DNA of 64,000 bases from Pomphorhynchus laevis (lineage: Eukaryota; Acanthocephala; Palaeacanthocephala; Echinorhynchida; Pomphorhynchidae): contig WNNJ02000260.1 of NCBI GenBank assembly GCA_012934845.2, positions 19,447 through 83,446 of the forward strand. Reading direction: 5' to 3'. Below, in pieces: positions 22,620 through 34,600 of this stretch (within the stretch, counting starts at the first letter, position 1; the number at the start of each line of letters is the position of its first letter). The notes under the pieces were generated by a model. The model worked only from the letters and a program-made list of their open reading frames with translations, ran no database searches and was not told the DNA's origin. Both the position numbers and the translations under genes were made by a program.

Positions 22620-22622
22620 ATG
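22620..22622 (+). CDS. Alpha-tubulin coding exon 1 (start codon only)
   Basis: TTTCAAAA-ATG-GTAAGTTC: the start codon is followed at once by a consensus splice donor. No other ATG-GT pair upstream of exon 2 was found that fits as well. The 5' UTR portion of this exon extends upstream for an unknown length. Confidence 0.8.
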
Positions 22623-25600
22623 GTAAGTTCGTTTTAATTTTACCTAAAACTTTACAACGCTTGTATTGAATTAAGTATGCAATTCTAACTAGTCTTTATT
22701 AGGGATTATAATCGATATTTATTCCGTATAGGGGATGCATTTTGGACCCCCTATACGGTGGTCCGAAATCTCTATGCCCAAGTGTCATGAAGAATAAAGC
22801 AAGCGCAGTAAAATTCCAATAAGGTGGAATCTTGCCGTTTTTGCAGTTACAAAACTTTTGCAATGGATAATTACACTGATTTTACAGATTATTCTTTCCA
22901 AATATTTATTTATCAAATCCAAAATCTCAATGAATAAATAATGAAGCAAGCGCAGTAGGGTGGAATCTACTGCGCTTTAATAAATTCAATAAGGTGGAAT
23001 CTTGCCGTTTTTGCAATGGCAAAACTTTTGCAACATTTTACTTGAACAGACAAAATAACAAATAGCATGAAATTCATTAGAATTGATTCAAATGTATTGT
23101 CTTCTTGCGTTGGGCATCGTCCGTCGGTTCCTTGGGTTGCATGGAAAGCTGTCCTTGTTTTCTGTCATCGTATTCGAGGTAAAGACAATCTGGGTCATAG
23201 TTTGATAAGGCCGGAGTTACGGTAGTTACGTCGGCTTGAGTAGTGTACATTCGCTCTCTGTCCCTCGTCGATGCAAAATGGCGTTGACCTGATCCGACAG
23301 GTCAGCTTTTGCAATGGATAATTACACTGATTTTCCAAATCAGTGTAATTTAACCATGACCTTTCATGTTCCTGCCTATGACCTTTTATATTCATTCTAG
23401 AAAACGATCTATTCACGATTATACTATTCAGAAGTATAAAACATTATTAAAAATTTGAAAGTGTGGTAGGCGTTTAACCCGTAAACGCCTACCACAGACG
23501 TCTAGCCCCTAATGAGGCGTTTCGACCTACTCATCACTACAGAATGTAGTGATGAGTAATATTTACAGAACAAACTGAATGTTTTGTTCGAAATTAAATA
23601 CAAATAAACCAAATTAATTTTAAGAACATTTTTGTTCAATATTTCTTATCATATTAATGAGATCAGTTAATTTATTAATAAACATTTTAAAATATTTTGA
23701 AATTCCATCGTTCCCTCGATGGGATTCATTCCCATCGTTCCCATTTCCCTTTACTAAAGGAGGACGGTTTCCCCCGTCCTCCTTTCTCTTTCCACTTTTC
23801 CCCTTTTCACTGCCCTATTCTTCTTTTCCCCCAGTTTCCAACTTTCTCACTCCTCCTTTCCCCCTCCCCATTTCCCCATTCCCAATCCCCGCACTATAAT
23901 TTCCCCATACTTTCATTTCATTATGGAATTGTGAAAAGCAACTATTCGTTGGTGTGACGACAATCCAATGCGTGGAGAACATCAGAATTCGACGCGCAAT
24001 CACATCTGACAGCCAAATTGTGAAGCCGACCCAAATGGAGAGAGATCGCCAGCTCGAACAATCTATCATCCAATCTTGCATCGAAAGATTTGGAAGGAAT
24101 AGCTTACAGGAAAGATCATGAAAACTCGTTGTGGAGCGACAGTAATCTAGCAAAATCAATGTCATCTTCCACACTTTGTAAAAGAGCTGTGTGCTGCGAC
24201 GTAAAATATGAAATGGTCCAGTGAGATTAAAAACTTTGGTCCACCGGAGCTTCCTCAGAGAGGCAGTACTGCCACAAGCTAATGGCTGCGACAGAAAGAA
24301 GAGATGACAAGCAAGATTGGTCGACGAGACCACCGACGATGAGGAGGGCCTTCACTTCATCGCGAGTAGAACGAATCGATGCGACAAAGGCTGGAAAAGC
24401 TACCTCCTCAGTCCTCACGACACCCAACCCCCAAATTTGATCGTAACAGTCGTTTGGTGTAGGCTTGATAATCGAGAGATACGTTCAAGACGTTTTCACA
24501 TAGTCTTCGCGTCGTATTGTCAAATTGTTGCAGTAAATATTTGTGGAGAAAACAAGGCACTGTAAGCAGGTGCTGGATTTTGGGTAGTCCAAAACTGTGA
24601 TGCAAGATAGAAAACGCGTCTTGACTGTGGAGATATATAGATATATAGCGTCACTAATAGTTTTTTATATAAAAACACTTAGCATTGTACATTGACGCGA
24701 ATATTTTATAGTGTATGCTTATACACTATGACGAAAATATTTTATAGTAAAGCTTTTAGCTAGTGCATAACTTCGGTGTAAAAGTTGTCTTCTTTACTGT
24801 CACGCATGCAACCGAATTTCATTCTACTCATGTGTGTTGAGAGTACTCCATCATTTCGATGCTAAAGTGGTCGTCTAGAAGTGACATGGAGCCTGTAGTT
24901 CGTTGATCGAAGTAAGATTCATTCGACAACAACATTGAATACATTACGAATTCCATTCGGAATCTTGGCCGTTGTTTCATTCCGCAAATCCGGAATATTA
25001 AATAATTACAGATTTACTAGATAATCGGTGATTTACTAGATAATCGGTGATTTACTAGATAATCAGTGATTTACAAGATAATCAGTTATTTACTAGATAA
25101 TCGGTGATTTACTAGATAATCGGTGATTTACTAGATGATCAGTGATTTATTAGTAATAATATAAATATGATAATTATATAAATATATATAATCCGATAAA
25201 AATCTCAATAAATCCGATCTCATCCTCAACCTATTCACCAAGCAATCCATCGATATCTTCTGCCTCATCGAATCCTGGCACTCAGATTCCGACGACCTTT
25301 CTATTCGCCGCCTGCTCTCTGTCGGTTGCTCCCTAGTCGAATCCGCCCGCCCACTCAGCTCATGCCCTTCTAAATTCTCTAATCATGGCAGCATCGTCGC
25401 ATTCTCGCGTCACCCCGCGTCTCTTCGCAAAATCAAGCCCCCTTTCTATCCTTGCTCTTTTAAATTGCTCCCTTGTCGTTATTCTAACCCGATCACTCTA
25501 GATCTCGCCATTGTATACCGTCCTGGTTCATCAGCTCCTACGTCCTTATTTTTTACCGAACTCGCTGACCTTCTGTCTCACTGTTCTCTGTCCTCAATTT

Positions 25601-28600
25601 CTTCAATCGTTCTTGGCGACTTCAACATCCGCCTCGACCGCCTCGCTTCTTCCGAGTCCATCCAGTTCATCAACATTTTATCCAACTACACCCTTGATCT
25701 CACTCACAACCACACCCCTCCTCACACACCTACAATCCTACATCACTCTTGAAGAAATCTTGACTTCTCCCTTCTCCGCTCAGCTTTACTCAAATCGTCT
25801 CTATCCTATCCAACAATATCATATTCATCTCCTCACGATCTCGCCTTTCTTTTCGACTCTGAACTCACATCCATTCTCGATCTTATCTTGCTCTTCAAGC
25901 CTCACCCACACCGTCGCTTGCACCGTGCCCCATGGTTTGACATATAATGCATCCTCTTAAAGCGTCGACTCCGTCATGATTTTCGAGTATATCACCACTC
26001 TCTCAGACGTGATTTCCGCTCAATCACTCCGTCTTTCCGTGATACCTATCTTGCTCATCGGCGGTCTCATCTCCACCTACTACGTACCAAATGCAACTCC
26101 TTCTGGCAGCATAAAATCATCACTTCATTCAACTCTAAGACTCTCTGGCATACTTTTAACTCAATCCTTGCTCGATCCTCTCCGCCGTGCAACATCAATC
26201 ACCATGATTATTCGTCATTTCTCCAGACCAAAGTATCCACGTTGTTCTCTCACACCCCGGTCTCCATCCTATCCCACTCTGCCCAGTCTACTCTCATCCT
26301 TCCGGAACTCTTTCATCTTCTCCCTGTCTCACCTACAGAAGTATCATCTGTCCTCATGTCCTTGCCCAACAAAACCTCACCTGCCGATCCCCTGCCTACC
26401 CACATATTAAAATCTATATGCTCATCGATATCCCCATTTCTCACAACCTTGTTTAACTCGTCCATCCGCAGTCGTATATTCCCTTCACACTGGAAATCCG
26501 CAATCGTTCGTCCCCTCCTTAAAAAACAATCGCTCGACCCCTCCCTTCCTTCTACTTATCGCTCCATTTCACTATTTCCTACTCTTTCTGAGCTCTTAGA
26601 ACGCCTCATGATGTCACCACGCGGGGTCACACAGAATCGTACGACAGATGTGTATCCATTTTGCTTATACAGCATGTACAAACACTACATAGCATAAGTG
26701 TGAGTTTAGCTCTGAGATATAAATCAAATTTGTAATGAGCTCTTTCCAAACATCAACTGATCTTTTGACAAGGTTATCGATGATCTTAGTATCACCAACT
26801 GTGCTTCCAAATATTTTTAATCCGCGTCGGTGTAATTGTACTCCTTCGTTTTGTAGCGTATAGGTTTCCAGATCGTTCACGTGATCATGGACTAAGATTT
26901 TGGTCTTTGCCGGATTGACATGATATTATATAATATTATAATATTAATAATATTATTTATTATGTAGACTTAAATTCATATATTTCTTCATAATAGTTAA
27001 TATGAAGACAGTGTCTTAAGACGAATATTTTACTCATGATGACCTTTTGTTTTAAGTGGAAAATGAACCTATGTTTATATTAACCCAAGGTTCATTTGAT
27101 TTGAATACGCTGATAAAAGTTTCAGTATCGATTATTTTGAATTTAAATTACTACAATACATATTGTCGTAATTTAATTTTAAAATCAATGGATAATACAT
27201 TTTCTTTTTTAATATTATATTTGTAAAAATCTATATGATTTACCTAAATCAAAGCATTATAAAATATATAATTGAGATTTTCCAATTGTGAAAATCTCAA
27301 TTTAAAAACCTTATTTTTATATATTATTATATTATAATAATATTTATATATTATTTTTATATATTATATGGGATAAACCTTATTTAATGTTTGAATTTTA
27401 AGAAATTGAATATTTAAGAAATACCTCTATTTACAGCGTGAAGTTATAAATATACATTGTGGTCAAGCCGGAGTTCAAATCGGTAATGCCTGTTGGGAAT
27501 TGTTTTGCATCGAAGATTCAATCCAATGTGACGGATCAAAGTTGACCATCAATAAGCACGAAAATAACCAGAAGACATTTTTTGCAGAAACAACTAGTGG
27601 ACGGTTTGTTCCTAGGGCTATATTTGCAGATCTGGAACCGACAGTTATAGGTAACTAAAATCGATATTATAGGTTTTAATGAAAATTAATTGCTAAAATT
27701 AATTAAATAATCTATAGAGACAAGTTTGATATGCATATTTTCAAATTGAAGCTAGAACATTCCTTAATTTCAATTAAATTTGCAAAATGTAAGTTAATCA
27801 GTAGCTGATGAGGTCCATCAACAAAACGCTTAATATATGCACCATTATATAAATCTACCTTAATATACATTATTCAATTAATAAATATAAAAAAAATAGG
27901 TAAAAATAAATGATTTTGATTCATTCTGTAAGCTTTTTTGCTTTATAGAACGACAAACGATATAGTAAATTATAGGAATTGTTATATATAAAAATAATTT
28001 ATATAAAAATTAGAAATTATTTATAATTATTTATTATTTATTATTTAATTGTTTGAATTCGATTTAGCGTTACTTTTTATTTACTCTGGAATCGATAAAC
28101 AGACATTATATGATGTATCAAATATTAAAATCTTATATAACAATTATGAAATTATTTATAATTATTTATTATTTAATTATTTGAATTTTATATAATAAAA
28201 TGATTATTAATTAATCTATTAATTATCTATTATTATAAATAATAGATAATATATAAATATATTAATAATATATTTAATAATATTATACTAATATTAATAA
28301 TACATAGACTCTGTTGTCTGATTTGTTATTTTTATATTTGCTATCTGATAGCATCATAAAAGAGGAATTTAATCACTTGCCGATTTTTACATTTCGCCAA
28401 CATCAGCAAAGCTATTTATTCGTGTGATAAACTTCTTTTCTGTTTCATTCAAAAAGATTATTAAAGGAGAGAGTAAATTCACTCTCCTTTGATCAGTTGA
28501 TGGAGAAACAAGCGAAATAGCAAGAAAACTAGCAAATTAAATAGTTGATAATAATCCATTATCGATAAATAATTATTGGAGCAGAATCAAAGGAAAGACG

Positions 28601-31600
28601 TAATTATTTTTGATATTTCGCTAATTATTGTTAGCATCTTCAGAAAATTACCTGAAGATGTAATTTTCTGAAGATGCTAACAGTAATTAGCGAAATATCA
28701 ACAATAATTACGTCTTTACTTTGATTCGGCTATAATTACATGAAGATGTAATTACCTGAAATTACCTGAAGATGTAATTTTCTGAAGATGCTAACAGCAG
28801 TTTGCGAAATATCAACAATAATTAGGTCTTTCCTTTGATCCAGCTCGAATAAGTATTTATAAAACTAGCAGTTTTCTGGTAATTTTATTTCAAACGCTGG
28901 CATTTGCTAGGGCTTTTGATAATGATTCTATCTGGTAAAACATTAGTGATGCTTTAGCAATCCATAAGGCTTCTAGAGTGTTTCCAGTACATCATACAAT
29001 GACTCGTGTCTGTGAGGTCTGTCAGTCCTCCTCTGCATCCAGTAGTGAGATGAATTTAGCACTTATGAGTCATTGTAATGAGGAAACGGTACTGGTTACT
29101 GTTATCGTTATTCTTCCGCGTATGGCGGAAGAATAACGATAATTATTGACCCAGCTCCAATAATTATTTATAAAACTAGCAGTTTTCTGGTATTTTTATT
29201 TTATTTTTCAGATGGTTTACCAGTCAATGTTTGCTAATCAAAAATTAAAAATGTAATTTCGAAATTAAAAATATAATTGAACTACTGCATTAAAAATATA
29301 CCTAATTAACGCACGTTGATTGTACGTTGATTGTACGTTTATTACAATAGTGATTGCAATTTAAATTTGTTTGATTTAAAATTAAAGTACTTCATCTGTT
29401 TATGTTCATTTTACTCATTAATTGATATTTTAATTTTAATCCTTTTTTTCTTTTGTGGTATATTGTGTATATATTTCATTTGTTACTTTTACTTAACTGA
29501 CGTGGTGTACGTTAATGTATAATAACTTATTAACTTATAGCTTATTCTGAATCAGTTAAATGCATCAAGGAAATTACTATAAAATCTATTGATAAAAGTT
29601 AAATAATAATTATAATCAATTCAAAAAGATGAATTGATTTCATTGATGTCGATTTAAGTAATCGATAAAATCTAGTCCTAAAATGAACACAAACATTACT
29701 CATTCCACCACGTATCACACATTTTTAGTTTTTGTTATAAATAATAATAAATAAATAAAGATTTTATTAATACAAAAACATAAATGGAGAAAAGGATAGT
29801 TCAGTCAAAAAAAAACAGAAATAAATTATCTCTTGGTGCATTCATCTTAAATTCTGCAATTGTCTCCGATTCCAATTACGGCCTCAAATCAGGAGGAATC
29901 TGAGCCCCCAACCATCCACCACGCCGCCTTCCGACTGAACCACCCGGGGTCTTTCACCCCCCCCCGAAGAATCCAATCGGCGCGGACTATGCTGGGTAAA
30001 CGAGAGACGAAGAGCTTAAAAACCTTCGCCTTTGCTCAGGAGTGACGTCCTCTCGCAAATAAGACTAATCCCGAGATAGCCCAAGTGCCCCAAAGGCGCA
30101 CCTGGGTTTTCCCTTTCAATGACAGATGCTGGGCCCGTTTCAGGGCCCACCTAGCTTTCTTCAGGATACGTTTAAGTCTATCCAGGTCGGCTTTCGCCGA
30201 CCAGTTCACCGTAACGGTGAACCCCAGGTATTTTACTCGACTTGTGAAGGTGGGGAGTGGTTCAGAGGCGAATATGGAGGAGAGCGCAGAGAGTGCTGAT
30301 CTCTTAAGTTTTTGCTTTGTTGCATAGGTGCCATGAAATACGACCACCTGCGATTTTGAGGAGTTTAAAAAAAGATTAGATTTGGGTAATTGGTCTATAA
30401 ATCTTAAAAAGAAGCGGATGATGTCAGAGACTACGTCTTTACACCTGCGTCCAGGGAACAGGGCTGTGGTTACATCAGCGTACACCATTAGACGTTGATC
30501 ACGTTTAAATGTACTGAAAAGATTGATGGAGGCAGCAAGGTATAAGATAGGAGAGAGGAGAGCCTTGAGGTACACCCGTAATGGGGTAGAACTGACGCGC
30601 TTCAGGGTCGTTTTCATAATAAAAACGCTTGGTGTACAGTAGTATCTCCACCCTGTTCACTATTCTTGCAGGCAACCCGAAGGACCCGAGAAAAGAGATC
30701 ACAGAGGGAATGGAGATGGAGTCAAATGCAACAGAAAAGTCGAGGAAAACAGCCACAGCGAGTTTATGACTGTTCTCCCTACAAAACCGATGCACTTTAC
30801 CAACTGCTGAATGAATCGAGCGACCTTTGACTAAACCCATGAAAACCTGGATGGATCAAATTACGCCTACTTAGATGGTAGCGGATTTTACGCGCAAGCG
30901 CTTTTTCGTAAATCGACACGAGGGCATTTTGAATCGAAATAGGTCGCAGATCTTTAGGACATGAGCAGGATTTTTTCTTAGGAATAAAAACACGCTTACT
31001 AATATTGATGCCTGCTACATCGGATGGGGAGGCTAAAAGCATTGTTACGGCCACCTCTCTTCTCTGATCAGCTGTCAAAAGCTGAGAGACCCGAGAAGAA
31101 AGTGAAGCGACGGATTTGGAGGTGCACAGGAGTGGACCCCAGGAGTTAAGGATATCCGTAACAGATAGATCCCTACTCCTGAAGTTACACCAAGGCGAGA
31201 ATGGTTGAGGTGATTGAGTGGCTCCATAGTTGTGTAGGGCAAGTGCCTCCTCCAAAACTTTATAAAGGCCTACATTCCCTATCCACCACAATGCTCTATC
31301 CCTCCAGCAAACAAACTTCTCCTTCTTGAAAATCTCCCAAAAGGAAGACTGAGCAGGATTAAGACGAGCAATACTCTTCCTATCCCTACTCAGCTGGAAC
31401 CTATATCTGGTGCTCCAGTATACATTCGAGAGAGCCTGTCTGGCGGAAACAGAGAGATTAGGGAGGTTAAGCAGTTTCACTAGGACCTTGAGTTTCGTCG
31501 GAGTAGGGTTATATATACGACCTTTATATGTAGTCGATAAAATCGCGGTAGCTTGCGAAAAGAGGTAGGTATTAAATTCGTTAAGACTCTCATTTCCTAT

Positions 31601-34600
31601 TCGGGGAAAGAGTTGGATAGACGCTTAAAAGAAGGCCACTCTGATTGGATCAAAGTGAAACCTCCTTCGAAGCAGCATATCTTCCTCAATTCTCCAACGA
31701 ATTAGGTCATGAGAGGTGGACAATTGTCGGCGCGACTGCTCCGTATAGAGGGGTTTAAGCAACGATCTCGAGTGAAGCAGTAGAATGTCGAGGATTGAAT
31801 TTGTTGATGTCCATTGAAAGGTTGGGGAGAATGGTTTATGAATAAGATACCGTTCCTAAGAGTCCTTGAGACTCTTGACTAAGAGTGCTTGAGACTCTTA
31901 GTCAAGAGTCTCAAGGACTCTTGACTAAGGTCAAGAGTCCTTGAAAGATATTCAGTGAAAAAGGCTCAGGTTTACTCACCATTGTGTAAGATAAGTTGGA
32001 CGGGGAAAGCCAACCTAGACAGAGCTAGGCGCGGGAAGGTTGCCCTTCCCACCACTAGCCCCATCCAGGGTCGGAAACCTCTGGGCAATATCTTAATTTC
32101 CCAGGATAGAGGAGCCGGAGCATTTTCCCAGGATAGAGGAGCCGGGATAGAGGAGCCGGGATAAATCGAGTAATGTCCTGGGGAGACGGATAGACCGCGT
32201 CTCCTGAAGGACTATAACATCTACATCTCTACCGGAGAGAAGTCTAAGGGCAGAAACACCTCCCGAATTCTACTGAAAGATATTCAGTGAAAAAGGCTCA
32301 GGTTTACTCACCATTGTGTCAGATAAGTTGGACGGGGGAAGCCAACCTAGACAGAGCTAGGTGCGGGAAGGTTGCCCTTCCCACCACTAGACCAATCCAG
32401 GGTCGGAAACCTCTGGGCAATATCTTAATTTCCCATGATAGAGGAGCAGGAGCTTTTTCCCAGGATAGAGGAGCCAGGATGGAGGAGCCGGGATAGAGGA
32501 GCCGGGATAAATCGAGTAATGTCCTGGGGAGACGGATAGACCGCGTCTCCTGAAGGACTATAACATCTACATCTCTACCGGAGCGAAGTCTAAGGGCAGA
32601 AACACCTCCCGAATTCCACTGAAAGATATTCAGTGAAAAAGGCTCAGGTTTACTCACCATTTTGTCAGATAAGTTGGACGGGGAAAGCCAACCTAGACAG
32701 AGCTAGGTGCGGGAAGGTTGCCCTTCCCACCACTAGGCCCATCCAGGGTCGGAAACCTCTGGGCAATATCTTAATTTCCCAGGGTAGAGGAGCTGGAGCC
32801 TTTACCAGGATAGAGGAGCCAGAGAAATTGCTGCAGCAATTTCCCAACCTATAGAGGCGGAACTGTTCATGCTGAAGCAATTCTTTTTTTTTGGAATGAG
32901 GCGTTTTAAGTTCTGGCGGCATCGGCGGCGTATTACCAGTGCCCAGAAGAGCCGCAACCAGGGGTTCAATCATTCGTTCCATCTGCGATAAAATGAACTT
33001 CTTGTTTGAACCAAATAATTGTAAAATGTCTTTATTTGACATTCTGTCAGATGAATAAGCTACTTTTGAGAAACCGGAAGAAAAAATCGGCGAGATTGGG
33101 CGACAGGAGAAGTGGTTTTGGTACGCCTTGAAACACGTGCAGCGCCTAGACCACGCTGGGTGGTCACCCGAGCAATTATGGCAAGCTGGGTAAGCAACGC
33201 ATTTATCCCCCTTCAGCATACTTTCGCAGGACACGCTGCCACAAACACCACATATTTAAGAAGCTGAGCAGGTTGACCCTCAGTGTTCCCATAAGTGGCA
33301 CACATTGCAATGGGGGTACGTCCTATCATCCTGCTCAATAAGCGTAAAACGTAGATTATACCCGAAGAAAGGGTTCGACACCGACTTCGTAAGCACAAGT
33401 CCGTAATCAGTGACAAAAGCAATAGGTAATTCCAGCCCAGTCTTTGACTTGACAGTCCGCACTGTTGAGAGTTTGAAGGTCTTTTTAAGCAGACTTAGGT
33501 CCTCATCCTCCAGCTGAGGCGGGAAATTAGATATTTTGAGAGTCGCATGAATAGGCTTTAATTGTAATGAACCCAAATGGGTTAGGTTCTTTGCAAAGTA
33601 TGACTCGTATTCACTCATAATATCCGCGTTAATAAACTATATCTTTATATTAGCCTCGTACATTCGTACGGAGTTGAAGACCACTCTGTTATAGTACAAT
33701 TTAACGAAGTCTCTTAAAAAGTAGTTAAATAATTTATGCCTCTCCAGAGGCTTAGAGAATGTTATTAGGGCCAAATTGTGTAGTTTAGGTATAGGGGGAA
33801 GTATCTCCGAGTCATTAGCAAAGTTTGGCAACAAAGCACTTACCTTATGGTCTTTATTTCGATTGTAAGAGCACAAATCTATACCTTTTGCAGCAATTTT
33901 CCCTTGTAAATTGTGAAAATTAGCATCATTGAAATTAGAAGCCTTTGAAAGCTCCGACAAGTTTTCGCTACTACACATTTTTGCTGTTTTTTCTTTTTCA
34001 ATTAGGTTTTGTTGTTGTGGTCATGTAAGCGTGCACCGGCAAGCATTTGTCACGTAAAAATAAATCTTTTTTAAACGAGATCGCCGTTATGACTAATTAA
34101 GTTTCACGTTTGTCGGTTTGAATGCCGCAATTCCGATTATTGTATTTTTCACATGAAAATATTAATAAAAAGATTTTTTACAACTAACGATATCACAAAA
34201 ATAAACGGTACCATTTATAAGCTGTTCATGGCGCCGCTGCAACAAAAAAGAAAATTAAGAGACTAGCACTCTCTGCACTCTCCTCCATTTTGCAGTCTCA
34301 ATCACTCTTCATCTTCACGAGTCGAGTAAAATATCTGGGGTTCACCGTCACAGTGAACTGGTCAGCGAAAGCTGACCTGGATATACTCAAACGAATCCTG
34401 AAGAAAGCTAGGTGGGCTCTGAAACGGGCTTAGCATCTGCCATTGAATGGGAAATCTTAAGTACGCATTTGGGGTACTTGGGCTATCTCGGGATTAGTCT
34501 TCTCTAAAGAACGTATCCCAGAACAAAGACTAAGGTTTCTTAAGCTCCTCCATCCAATCTTATTTTAAACTCCTCTAAATCGCAGGTGGTAGTCTTTAAT

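Larger units (their letters stand above)
22623..27436 (+). other. Alpha-tubulin intron 1 (4.8 kb)
   Basis: The donor is GTAAGTTC and the acceptor TATTTACAG. It holds internal repeats (22720-23060), several palindromes, a pyrimidine-rich block, a REL-RT remnant on the minus strand, a minisatellite and an L2-like remnant on the plus strand. Confidence 0.8.
29889..33990 (-). mobile_element. Jockey/R1-like non-LTR retrotransposon, inactive
   Basis: Order on the minus strand: ORF1 (33978-32850), the start of the endonuclease in three tandem copies (32850-31950), a 61-bp palindrome, the endonuclease/RT linker, then RT and C-terminus (31480-29889). ORF2 ends [10 protein letters not shown] and a stop at 29889. 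Fragments of the same family lie at 574, 8484, 34215 and 34555. It is inserted in antisense orientation in alpha-tubulin intron 2. Confidence 0.75.

Noticed and set aside
23657-23957. Pro/Phe/Ser-rich ORFs over the pyrimidine tract
   Set aside because: They exist in several frames because the DNA is C/T-only. There is no domain and no start context.
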